The notes under the pieces are model-generated. The model made no database searches, had not been told where the DNA came from, and worked only from the letters and a program-made list of their open reading frames with translations. Source: DATFNI01 sp963787205 (GTDB lineage Bacteria > Bacteroidota > Rhodothermia > Balneolales > DATFMH01). From it: 64,000 bases of DNA. The position numbers and the translations under genes were made by a program. The DNA is taken from NCBI GenBank assembly GCA_963787205.1, contig CAWBCD010000029.1, positions 62,001 through 126,000 of the forward strand. The letters run 5' to 3'. The stretch's first letter is position 1. Every line of letters starts with the position of its first letter. Positions 18,733 to 27,174 of the stretch are shown here, piece by piece.

Positions 18733-19327
18733 ATACGTAGAATTAATTTTAATCGAATCTTGACACCCTGTGTCCTAAGTACGGGCTAAAATATCAAAAC
18801 ACACAAATAATCAATATCCCCGATATTTTGCCTGTTTCGTACTTTCCATTTCACTAACAATGGCAAAATATGCTTTACGAAATAAACAGCCTGTAAGTTA
18901 GCATTTCATCTCAGAAGCTCAAGCAAGTAAACCGTTAGGTTATCTTAAAGAATCTCCGGCAAAAGTAACCTGATCTGGGACAAAGAACATATTTTTTTGA
19001 TCTATTAACGCAGAAGGAGCAAGAAAACCAGGATTTTTGTTGTTTTTTTATGTTTGGAGCGGTAAATATATTTCACTAAATCACTCGTGTTTACTATAAT
19101 GCGTGTGAGATTTAAAGATGTAACCTGAGTTGTACCATTGTGTTATTTATTTGTATCGGCTTGAAGAAGTCGGACCGGGCTGATCAAGACGTTATAATTC
19201 AAGGCCTTGTGAGTAGCAGGTGTCTATTGAAGTCTGGTAAAAAGAGAATATTTGAAATTCCGAATAAGTCTTTCCGGGAAGTATGTAATGGGGGAAGTAA
19301 TGATAAAATGAGAAATGAGGACTGGTT
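18733..19327 (+). other. 595-bp AT-rich intergenic region
   Basis: This spacer lies between divergently transcribed ABC and glycogen operons. I find no convincing gene, tRNA or regulatory RNA in it. A short open frame at 19140-19331 overlaps the glgA start and looks accidental. TATGTTTG at 19049-19056 is the best promoter-like box, and the region must hold promoters for both directions. Confidence 0.6.
19049..19056 (+). promoter_or_regulatory. possible -7 box upstream of glgA
   Basis: TATGTTTG matches the Bacteroidota -7 consensus TAnnTTTG, but it lies about 270 bases before glgA and has no TTG at the usual distance. Confidence 0.3.
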
Positions 19328-20776
19328 ATGAATGTACTTCAAGTGAGTGCAGAATGTTACCCGGCAGTGAAGAAAGGCGGTTTGGGTGATGTCGTTGGAT
19401 CGTTGCCGAAATACCTGAATAAACTGGGTGTAAATACCTCTGTTGTTGTTCCTAAGTATGATCTTCCGTGGTTTCATGACCACGAGTTTGAGGATATCTA
19501 TGAATCATCTGCGAATATGGGGCCGGAGCGATTTTATTTTAAGATCGAACGGGCCAAGGCTGATCCCTTAACCTTTCCTTTTTACGCAGTAGATATACAA
19601 GGCCGGTTTAATCGTCCGGGCGTTTATATTGATCCCATAACGGGATTCCCGTATTGGGATGAGTACGAACGGTTTTTGAGCTTTCAGATAGCCGTGTTGG
19701 AATGGGTACTGCATGGCGATATCAAACCGGACATCATCCATTGCCACGACCATCATACGGGGTTGATCCCGTTCATGATGACGAGAAGTTTCAGGTATGG
19801 AGATCTGGAATCGATTCCTACTGTCATTACCGTTCACAATGCCGAATACCAGGGGATCCATTCTGCACGAAAAGCTCATCTGCTGCCGGAATTTGACTGG
19901 AATAATTACGGTATGCTCGACTGGAACAGCCAGTTTAATTGTCTGGCTGCAGCTATCAAGACAGCCTGGCGTGTTACCACCGTTTCTCCCAGTTACATGG
20001 AAGAATTAAAGTTTTCCAGCAGTGGCCTGGAAGACCTCTTCAGGAAAGAAAGTGGCAAGTCGCAGGGAATTCTGAACGGGATCGACTTGTCAGTATGGGA
20101 TCCGTCAACGGACAGCTTCATTGCCAAAAACTATAATGTCGATTCCGTCGAAGAAGGGAAGCGTGAAAATAAGAAGGTCCTTTGTGAAAACTTCGAATTA
20201 AATCCCGAGTTGCCAACCTTTGCATTTATTGGCCGGCTGGCACATGAAAAAGGGGCTGACCTTTTACCTGATCTGATATCCGATTTTATTCACGAGAAAG
20301 AAGAGGTGAACTTCGTGGTTTTGGGGTCCGGTGACTCGGAACTGGAGCGTCTGTTCACCAACATGAGAGATCGTCATACCGGGTTTTTTAACACTCATTT
20401 GGGATATAACGAAAAGCTTTCACATCAGATTTATGCCGGTGCGGATTGCATTGTAATGCCTTCCAGGGTAGAGCCTTGCGGATTAAATCAGATGTATGCC
20501 ATGAAGTATGGAACCATGCCGGTAGTGAGGGCTGTTGGTGGCTTGAAGGATACAGTGATCGACGTCGACAAGGGTGGAACCGGCATTCAGTTCGAAGATT
20601 TCAATCTGCTCGACAGCATGCATGCATTACACAGGGCATTAGAACGATATAGCGACCCTGCAATGTTTATTGAAACGCGTAAGCGTATGATGCGGTTGAA
20701 TTTTTCGTGGAACAAATCGGCGAAAGAGTATCAGAAACTTTATAAACAATTAACAAGAACAAAAGGCCAGATGTGA
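19328..20776 (+). CDS. glgA: glycogen synthase (ADP-glucose, GT5)
   Basis: The 482-residue enzyme extends alpha-1,4-glucan from ADP-glucose. The N-terminal donor-binding loop KKGGLGDVVGSLP (15-27) and C-terminal EPCGLNQMYAMKYGTMPVVRAVGGLKDTV (around 382-410, with the catalytic-site Glu) are GT5 hallmarks. Length is normal. It is followed after one base by glgC, which makes its substrate, a strong functional pairing. No branching enzyme or phosphorylase is nearby. Confidence 0.95.
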   Translation: MNVLQVSAECYPAVKKGGLGDVVGSLPKYLNKLGVNTSVVVPKYDLPWFHDHEFEDIYESSANMGPERFYFKIERAKADPLTFPFYAVDIQGRFNRPGVYIDPITGFPYWDEYERFLSFQIAVLEWVLHGDIKPDIIHCHDHHTGLIPFMMTRSFRYGDLESIPTVITVHNAEYQGIHSARKAHLLPEFDWNNYGMLDWNSQFNCLAAAIKTAWRVTTVSPSYMEELKFSSSGLEDLFRKESGKSQGILNGIDLSVWDPSTDSFIAKNYNVDSVEEGKRENKKVLCENFELNPELPTFAFIGRLAHEKGADLLPDLISDFIHEKEEVNFVVLGSGDSELERLFTNMRDRHTGFFNTHLGYNEKLSHQIYAGADCIVMPSRVEPCGLNQMYAMKYGTMPVVRAVGGLKDTVIDVDKGGTGIQFEDFNLLDSMHALHRALERYSDPAMFIETRKRMMRLNFSWNKSAKEYQKLYKQLTRTKGQM

Positions 20777-20777
20777 T

Positions 20778-22043
20778 ATGGATTCAACGATTGCGGTAAT
20801 TCTTGGAGGTGGACAAGGCAGCAGACTTTATCCGCTAACCAAAGGACGTTCGAAACCGGCAGTACCAATTGGTGGGAAATACAGGTTAGTCGATATACCT
20901 ATTTCAAATTGCCTGAATTCGGGCATCCGGAGAATATTTGTGTTAACACAATTTAATTCAACTTCTCTGAACCGCCATATCAAGAATACCTATAATTTTG
21001 ATCTCTTCAGCCGTGGTTTTGTAGATATCCTTGCTGCTGAACAGACCTTTTCCAGTAAAAACTGGTTTCAGGGTACCGCCGATGCGGTCCGTCAGTCGTT
21101 GCATCACCTGGAAAACCATCGCTACAATGAAGCTCTTATTCTGTCCGGCGACCAGCTTTACCAGATGAATTTTCAAAGTGTCATTAAAGAACACCGAGAA
21201 AATGGTGCTGATCTGACAATCGCTACTATTCCGGTCAACCGTCACGAGGCCACAGGATTTGGCATCATGAAGACCGATGATGATAACCAGATCGTCTCCT
21301 TCATCGAAAAACCCAATTATGATGAGGTCGAATCCTGGAAGTCGGAGGTGAGTGATAAGCATAAGGCGGCCGGCAGGGAGTACCTGGCATCGATGGGGAT
21401 TTACGTATTCAACAGGGAGCGGCTGATCGAGCTTTTTGACAACAACCCGGATGCTACGGATTTTGGGAAAGAGATCATCCCGGCGGCCATCAAAAATGAT
21501 TACAGGGTTTGCAGCCACCAGTTCTCCGGTTACTGGACGGATATTGGAACAGTAAAGTCATTCTTCGAGGCGAACCTTTCTCTGACCGATGCACTGCCTG
21601 CGTTTAACCTTTATGACAGCGAACAGCCCGTATTTACTCACGCTCGACTGCTTCCCGCATCAAAGGTTTCGGGTACAACACTCGAGCGTACGGTAGTATC
21701 GGAAGGGTGCATCATCGAGGCGAGTAGAATTGAACACTCCCTGGTAGGTATCCGTGCACGGATTGGAAGAGGCACAACCATTGTGGATTCCATCGTCATG
21801 GGGAATGATCTATTCCCGCCCTTCGAGGAGCTCAAGACCGGAAGCGGTCAGCCGCCACTCGGTATCGGCGAACGCTGCTACATCCGCAACGCCATCATCG
21901 ACAAAGACTGCCGTATTGGCTGCGATGTACGCATCAACGGCGGTTCTCATCTCGAGAATAAGGATTATGACAATTACTCGGTAGTTGATGGGATTGTGAT
22001 ACTGCCCAAGGGTTCGGCAATACCGGATGGGACGGTTATCTGA
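20778..22043 (+). CDS. glgC: glucose-1-phosphate adenylyltransferase
   Basis: The 421-residue protein makes ADP-glucose from glucose-1-phosphate and ATP, the committed step of glycogen synthesis. The N-terminal nucleotide loop GGGQGSRLYPLTKGRSKPAVP (10-30), the substrate region around FIEKP (about 176) and a C-terminal left-handed beta-helix with hexapeptide repeats (about 290-421) are all present. TGA of glgA and this ATG are one base apart. Allosteric control is usual for the family but effectors cannot be read here. Confidence 0.95.
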   Translation: MDSTIAVILGGGQGSRLYPLTKGRSKPAVPIGGKYRLVDIPISNCLNSGIRRIFVLTQFNSTSLNRHIKNTYNFDLFSRGFVDILAAEQTFSSKNWFQGTADAVRQSLHHLENHRYNEALILSGDQLYQMNFQSVIKEHRENGADLTIATIPVNRHEATGFGIMKTDDDNQIVSFIEKPNYDEVESWKSEVSDKHKAAGREYLASMGIYVFNRERLIELFDNNPDATDFGKEIIPAAIKNDYRVCSHQFSGYWTDIGTVKSFFEANLSLTDALPAFNLYDSEQPVFTHARLLPASKVSGTTLERTVVSEGCIIEASRIEHSLVGIRARIGRGTTIVDSIVMGNDLFPPFEELKTGSGQPPLGIGERCYIRNAIIDKDCRIGCDVRINGGSHLENKDYDNYSVVDGIVILPKGSAIPDGTVI

Positions 22044-22134
22044 TCTCACACCAGTATTCTTCCCGTATCCATGATGGAGACAGATGCGGAATGATTTACG
22101 TACAAGGATTATCGATTTTAGAAGTAATCGATTA

Positions 22135-22150
22135 CCTCCCTCGAGGGAGG
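22135..22150. repeat. 16-bp perfect palindrome
   Basis: CCTCCCTCGAGGGAGG is its own reverse complement. It is intergenic and 220 bases from the RAYT remnant. Confidence 0.8.
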
Positions 22151-22302
22151 ATTAAGGTGGGTGTTTACCCAGCGCTTCATCCGGCAACGATCAAGTTCAT
22201 TACTTCCGCTGCATTAACACCCCTGTCGTCCCCTCAAGCGGACTGGGATGGTGATTTTGTGGTTAGGCGAATCACGTAAACTCTATATGCTTAGCCGCTA
22301 GT

Positions 22303-22328
22303 CCTCGTTCCCAGGCTCTGCCTGGGAA
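22303..22328. repeat. REP-like element, left of RAYT
   Basis: The block starts CCTCGTTCCCAGGCTCTG and continues CCTGGGAA. An inverted copy with a few differences lies at 22997-23022 on the other side of the transposase remnant. Confidence 0.75.
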
Positions 22329-22358
22329 GGCAATGCCGGGAAGCTCTGCTTCCAAACA

Positions 22359-22952
22359 TTACAACCTATCCTTGCCGTAAACCATAACCGGAATTAACCC
22401 AGCCAACCCCAGATAATTCCGGGCGGATGAATACCTACAGTGCTCCGGTGAATCGACATATCCTCTCTTCACCGGGTTGTCGTGAATGTAGGTTATTTTC
22501 TGAATCATCATCTCCTCACTAAATATCTGTTTGGGATGAAAACCCTCTTGCCAAACCTGGTAGATGCTATCCTGTTAATGATGTCTTTTTAACAGCTTAA
22601 GCTTAGTTAACGTATTCATTCTCCCAGTCTGTTTGAGCAGATCAACGATACTTCTTGCTGTAAATGACTTGAAGAGCATAAACTTCTTCGTTAGTGACTC
22701 ACCATTCATAATGCAGTGGATGTGATTTTCCATAATGACGTAAGCGAGCAATTCCACCTCGTTTTTATCCTGAATGAACAGGAGGGCATCCATTACAATC
22801 TTTGCTATTTCGGGGTTCGAGAATAAGGGGATTCCAGCGATCACACTGCTGGTGATGAAACAGGGATAGTGGGAATCATAGATTTTGTACCGGCTCCTGC
22901 CCATGGAATTCTCTCTTGATGGTTCTTTATTAATAGACCGGATTTTGGACAT
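22359..22952 (-). pseudogene. REP-associated tyrosine transposase (RAYT), interrupted by an in-frame stop
   Basis: Read on the minus strand, this is a Y1/IS200-like RAYT of about 197 codons. The HUH nuclease motif appears as ENHIHCIM (around residues 72-79). The frame meets TAA at 22575-22577 after LLKRHH, but the same frame continues QDSIYQVWQEGFHPKQ and HDNPVKRGYVDSPEHCRYSSA to a natural TAA at 22359-22361, exactly the family C-terminus. So a single nonsense change breaks the gene. A start at 22904 (MGRSRYK) is more typical than 22952. RAYTs process REP hairpins in the host chromosome; flanking inverted elements here fit that. Confidence 0.85.
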
Positions 22953-22996
22953 ATCCTTACAGATTATCTATTGGGGCAGAGCCCCGTGGGATTACG

Positions 22997-23022
22997 TTCC
23001 CAAGCAGAGCCAGGGAACGAGG
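22997..23022. repeat. REP-like element, right of RAYT, inverted copy
   Basis: TTCCCAAGCAGAGCCAGG continuing GAACGAGG is close to the reverse complement of 22303-22328. The two frame the RAYT remnant. Confidence 0.75.
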
Positions 23023-23040
23023 AAATGATTTAACAATGGT

Positions 23041-23064
23041 AGGGGGGCATCCCGATGCGCCCCT
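23041..23064. terminator. GC-rich hairpin downstream of the exonuclease gene
   Basis: AGGGGGGCAT, CCCG, ATGCGCCCCT pair with one mismatch. It lies 11 bases beyond the stop of the minus-strand exonuclease gene. It could be a terminator or another REP-type element. Confidence 0.55.
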
Positions 23065-23075
23065 AAACCATCAAT

Positions 23076-23792
23076 TCATTTCGGGTGGTTTTCCTGGATT
23101 TCTTTGAGTTTTGCCCAGGCGCGGTCGCGGAGGTTTTCGAAGGCGTCTTTTTTGATATCGCCGACCGTGTATTTAAGGTGCAGCCAGACCAGGTAAGTCG
23201 CGACAACATCTTCGTAGCAATAGGTCTCGATCTGTTGCAAGCGCCCTTCGCGGTACATAGTCAGCACTTCGTTTCCCTCTCCCGTTTGTTTAACAGGGAT
23301 GCCGATGAGCTGTCCGAGGTGCTTCAGCTTGGGCCAGGAGCTTGCGCCGTAGTTGCTGAATTCATCCACCAGGTCGATATTGTCCCGGCTGTACCGGTAG
23401 CGGATATCATGCTGATTCAGACGCAACGGCAACTGCAACCCGTGTTTCATGGAGCGATACATCACCAGCGGAATATCGAAACCACGACCGTTGTGATGGA
23501 TCAGTCCGAAGTCTTTATACGTGCTCAAAGCGCCGATTAACTGCTCCAGCCCATCCTTCTCATCCTCGCCGTTCCATGATTGTTTCTGGCGTGGCTCGCC
23601 GGTTGGGGTGATCCAGAGACCGACCCATGAGATCATCTGGTGAAACATAGGTGGCAGAAATCCGGAACGGTTTTGGGCGAGATGTTCAGAAGCTTGTTCG
23701 AGCAACAAATCCTCGTCCTCATTTGCATCCGGGATGAGCGATCGAATCAGGTTGAAATCGGGTATGGTTTCAATATCGAAAACAAAAAACAT
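23076..23792 (-). CDS. predicted 3'-5' exonuclease, PolB-like DEDD
   Basis: The 238-residue protein matches the DNA_pol_B_exo2 family. FDIET (5-9) gives the first acidic pair, HHNGRGFDIPLV (around 98-109) the second motif, and YCYEDVVATYLVW (around 192-204) the third. These proteins are stand-alone proofreading-type nucleases of unclear in vivo role. It begins three bases after the asparaginase stop, so they form an operon. Confidence 0.88.
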   Translation of the reverse strand: MFFVFDIETIPDFNLIRSLIPDANEDEDLLLEQASEHLAQNRSGFLPPMFHQMISWVGLWITPTGEPRQKQSWNGEDEKDGLEQLIGALSTYKDFGLIHHNGRGFDIPLVMYRSMKHGLQLPLRLNQHDIRYRYSRDNIDLVDEFSNYGASSWPKLKHLGQLIGIPVKQTGEGNEVLTMYREGRLQQIETYCYEDVVATYLVWLHLKYTVGDIKKDAFENLRDRAWAKLKEIQENHPK

Positions 23793-23795
23793 GGG

Positions 23796-24801
23796 TCATT
23801 TTTGAGTTATCTCTCCAGCGATCGGAGTTATGAATCGTTCTGCAATGTCAGCTTTTGCATCATCATGCGCAAGAAGATACATCATTTTGGTGACCGCCGA
23901 CTCTGTCGTCATGTCACCGGCGCCAATGGCTCCGAGGGCCAGCAGTTCTTTCCCGCTTCGGTATTTTGTGAGATCAACCGAGTCGTAATCAGCCTGGGAA
24001 CGAACGACAATAGGAATCTCTTTATCCCGGCATTGTTTGATGAAAGGGAGCAGGTTGTAAGGACCGGAAATGGGTATGTTTCCGCAACCGAATGCTTCGA
24101 TGATCAACACGCGGGGTGGATCATTTAAGAGTGGATATAAGAAACCGCAGATCCAGGCCCGGGAAAAGTTTCAAAACATATACGTGGTTGTCAAAATCGG
24201 CAGTCACCTGGAAGGAATTGTTATGTTCATCAGGTTGAAATCGCGTCTGGATTTTGAGTCCGATTTCGGCAAGTGGCGGGAAGTTGGGTGAGGCAAACGC
24301 ATCAAAATCGCCGATGCTCATCTTCGTCGTACGATTACCGCGGAACACGCAGTCATTAAAACAGACGGCTACCTCGTTGATGGGCATGGTCGCCACCTCG
24401 ATCGCATTGATCAGGTTGCGGCGTGCATCGCTGCGGATGCTCATCAGGGGTACCTGGCTTCCGGTAAGGACTACCGGTTTTTCCAGGTTTGTCAGGCAGA
24501 ACGAAAGCGCGGAGGCGGTATAGGCCATCGTGTCTGTTCCGTGGAGGATCACGAAACCATCGAAATCCTCATATTGTTCATCTATGGTCTGGGCGATGCG
24601 TACCCAGTGGTGGGGATTCAGGTTGGAACTATCTTCTGAAAACAGGTTACGTGTGCTGATATCAGCCAGTCGGTTCAACTCAGGCATGGATTCCCGGACA
24701 ATATAAGCCGAACGCCCGGGATCAATCTCAACCGGGTCATTGGATTGCGATATCCGCATGGCGATGGTACCGCCCGTCTCGATTAATAAGATTCTTTTCA
24801 T
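23796..24801 (-). pseudogene. ansA: type I L-asparaginase, frameshifted
   Basis: The first frame (24801 down to 24121) has the N-terminal motif ETGGTIAM (8-15) and the second catalytic motif LHGTDTMAYTASAL (around 84-97). It stops after FLISTLK-TGA. The sequence resumes one base out of phase as NDPPRVLIIEAFGCGNIP and runs to 23796, matching the family C-terminus. One base too many around 24124-24128 (CTTAAATGA on the minus strand) explains the break. The repaired protein would be about 335 residues, the normal length, hydrolysing asparagine to aspartate and ammonia in the cytoplasm. Sequencing error, decay or +1 recoding are all possible. Confidence 0.85.
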
Positions 24802-25034
24802 AATACCTCATTCTTACAGATCATTATAAGTGCATAAATAAAATACCGTATTGAGATCAAAAGAACCGCTTTCAAACAATGACAAAATCAGCGTATGAAA
24901 GACAATTAAAGATTCGATTATTAGCAGATTTTTCGATTAATTGTACTCTATGTTGTTTCTTTTAATAGAAATTATTGTACATGTGAGATCGAGTTAAAAC
25001 CCATTCGGAGCTCACCCGTTATAAACAAGCAAGA

Positions 25035-25041
25035 AAAGGAG
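25035..25041 (+). promoter_or_regulatory. strong Shine-Dalgarno deciding the EF-G-like start
   Basis: AAAGGAG lies seven bases before the ATG at 25048. The same AAAAGGAGTTGCnTATG context precedes the HU gene at 31750. Confidence 0.75.
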
Positions 25042-25047
25042 TTGCCT

Positions 25048-27174
25048 ATGAATGTCTATGAGCCTTCAAAAATTCGAAATGTGGTGCTGCTGGGCCATTC
25101 CGGATCCGGGAAAACAACACTCGCCGAGACCATGCTGTTTGAATCCGGCACGATCAACCGCCGGGGGACGGTGGAACAAAATAATACGGTATCAGATTTT
25201 CACGAGATTGAGCATGAGAAGCAAAAATCGGTATTTACATCGCTTCTTCATCTCGACTGGAGGGGGCACAAAATTAATCTGATTGATACTCCGGGGACGC
25301 CGGATTATATTGGTGAAGTCGTTGGGGGCCTGAAAATTGCAGCAACAGCCATTCATGTGCTGGATGCAGAACACGGTGTGGAAGTGGGTACGGAACTGTT
25401 TTGGAAATACACCCAAAAGTTTAAAACTCCCTCAATCTTTGTAGTCAACAAGCTGGATCATCCTAAATCTGATTTTCAAAAGACTGTTGACCTCGCAAAA
25501 GAACGTTTTGGAAGAGAAGTGGTGGTTGTCCAGTATCCCTACGAGGAAAAAGAAGGGTTTCACGCCATTATCGACGTGCTGAAGATGACGATGTACGAAT
25601 TTCCGGAGAATGGTGGACGGCCGGATAAACTTCCGATACCTGACTCCCATCGGGCACAGGCCGAGTTGTTGCATAATCAGCTTGTGGAAGCCATCGCTGA
25701 GAATGATGAGATGTTGATGGACCTGTATTTTGAGAAGGGCGAGCTGGATGAGGATGAGATGAAGGATGGCCTACGCAAGGCGATGATCAATCATCAAATA
25801 TTCCCCCTGTTTTGCATCTCGGCCAAAAGGAATATGGGATCCGGAAGAATTATGGGATTCCTGGACAACGTCGCTCCGTCGCCGCTGGATGTGGAGGGGC
25901 CAAAACTCAGCAATGATGAGAACCTGAAAATTGATTCAAATGGTAAACCGGTCATGTTCCTGTTTAAAACCCATTCTGAACAGCATGTCGGCGACCTGAT
26001 GTATTTCAAGGTATACAGCGGATCGATCAAACCGGGTATGGATCTTTTCAATCATACCAATAGTTCGACCAACCGTATCAATGCGTTGTTCCTGATTCAG
26101 GGAGATAAACGAATCGAAATTCCAGAGATCAAGGCCGGGGATATAGGTGCAGTTGTGAAACTGAAAGATAGCGGGGTCAATGATACGTTGTCAGACAAAT
26201 CGATGGAAGAATCCATTGAGCCAATAGGATTTCCTGAGCCTATCATTCATTACGCCATCAAGGCTCCATCTGAAGCCGAAGAAGAAAAACTGGCGCTGGC
26301 CCTGCATCAGCTCGTGAAAGAAGATCCATCCATAACCGTCGATCACAACAAGGAGTTGAAGCAAGCGATCCTCGGTGGTCAGGGCGAAGAACACATGAGT
26401 GTAGTGCGCTATTCCCTGGAACACCGGTTTAAGCTGGATGCTAAGTTCGAACAGCCCCGGATTCCATACCGGGAAACGATCACGAAGGCTGTAAAAGCCA
26501 GTTACAAGCACAAGAAACAAAGTGGTGGTGCCGGACAGTATGGAGAGGTGTACATGTTGGTTGAACCGTACGAGGAAGGCAAACCTAATGACAGCAGTCT
26601 TAATGTGCGTGATGTACAGGAGATCAGTTTGGAGTGGGGAGGCAAACTCATCTATCAAAACTGCATCGTTGGTGGAGTGATAGACGCCAGGTTTCTGCCA
26701 GCTATACTGAAAGGTGTGATGGAAAAGATGGAAGACGGACCTCTGACAGGTTGCCGGGTTCGCGATATCCGTGTTTCGGTTTATGATGGATCCATGCACC
26801 CGGTAGATTCAAACGAAGCGGCGTTTAAGACTGCCGGTCTGATGGCATTCCGCAAGGCATTCCTGGATGCCAATCCGCAACTGCTGGAACCGGTTGATGA
26901 AGTTGAGATCACAGTCCCCGGCGAGTACATGGGTGACATTATGAATGATCTCTCCACCCGGCGTGGACAGGTACTCGGCATGGATGGCGACAGCTCAATC
27001 CAAAAGGTGAAAGCCTACATACCACAGGCCGAGTTACATCGCTATTCGACTCAACTCCGATCGATGACGCAGGGACGGGCCACTTTCACGCGTAAATTTA
27101 TTCATTACGCTCCGGTACCCCGGGATGTGCAGGAAAGAGTCGTTAAGCAGCACGCGGTCGAAGAGGAAGTCTGA
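25048..27174 (+). CDS. elongation factor G-like translational GTPase
   Basis: I choose ATG at 25048 because an AAAGGAG site lies seven bases upstream; the in-frame TTG at 25042 falls inside that spacing. The 708-residue protein has G1 GHSGSGKTT (16-24), G3 DTPGTPDY (about 80) and G4 NKLD (about 134), followed by EF-G domains II to V ending in HYAPVPRDVQERV. The switch-I region reads EHEKQKSVFTS in place of the usual ERGITI, so this is an EF-G2-like paralogue rather than the canonical factor. It lacks str-operon neighbours. Role in translocation, recycling or stress is open. Confidence 0.9.
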   Translation: MNVYEPSKIRNVVLLGHSGSGKTTLAETMLFESGTINRRGTVEQNNTVSDFHEIEHEKQKSVFTSLLHLDWRGHKINLIDTPGTPDYIGEVVGGLKIAATAIHVLDAEHGVEVGTELFWKYTQKFKTPSIFVVNKLDHPKSDFQKTVDLAKERFGREVVVVQYPYEEKEGFHAIIDVLKMTMYEFPENGGRPDKLPIPDSHRAQAELLHNQLVEAIAENDEMLMDLYFEKGELDEDEMKDGLRKAMINHQIFPLFCISAKRNMGSGRIMGFLDNVAPSPLDVEGPKLSNDENLKIDSNGKPVMFLFKTHSEQHVGDLMYFKVYSGSIKPGMDLFNHTNSSTNRINALFLIQGDKRIEIPEIKAGDIGAVVKLKDSGVNDTLSDKSMEESIEPIGFPEPIIHYAIKAPSEAEEEKLALALHQLVKEDPSITVDHNKELKQAILGGQGEEHMSVVRYSLEHRFKLDAKFEQPRIPYRETITKAVKASYKHKKQSGGAGQYGEVYMLVEPYEEGKPNDSSLNVRDVQEISLEWGGKLIYQNCIVGGVIDARFLPAILKGVMEKMEDGPLTGCRVRDIRVSVYDGSMHPVDSNEAAFKTAGLMAFRKAFLDANPQLLEPVDEVEITVPGEYMGDIMNDLSTRRGQVLGMDGDSSIQKVKAYIPQAELHRYSTQLRSMTQGRATFTRKFIHYAPVPRDVQERVVKQHAVEEEV

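Larger units (their letters stand above)
22044..22358 (+). other. 315-bp spacer with palindromes before the RAYT
   Basis: No gene is supported. The stretch contains the perfect 16-bp palindrome at 22135-22150 and a G/C-rich stem-forming block at 22303-22350 directly beside the transposase remnant, so it looks like an accumulation of REP-type elements. Confidence 0.55.

Noticed and set aside
19140..19331. 62-codon frame overlapping the glgA start
   Set aside because: It is accidental: no family, and the glgA ATG is clearly supported.
20958..21518. 186-codon frame opposite glgC
   Set aside because: Antisense of a conserved enzyme with biased composition; shadow frame.
22091..22279. 62-codon frame before the RAYT
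   Set aside because: Built on a palindrome-rich spacer; no start context.
26191..26799. 202-codon frame opposite the EF-G-like gene
   Set aside because: Shadow frame in a conserved GTPase; no independent evidence.
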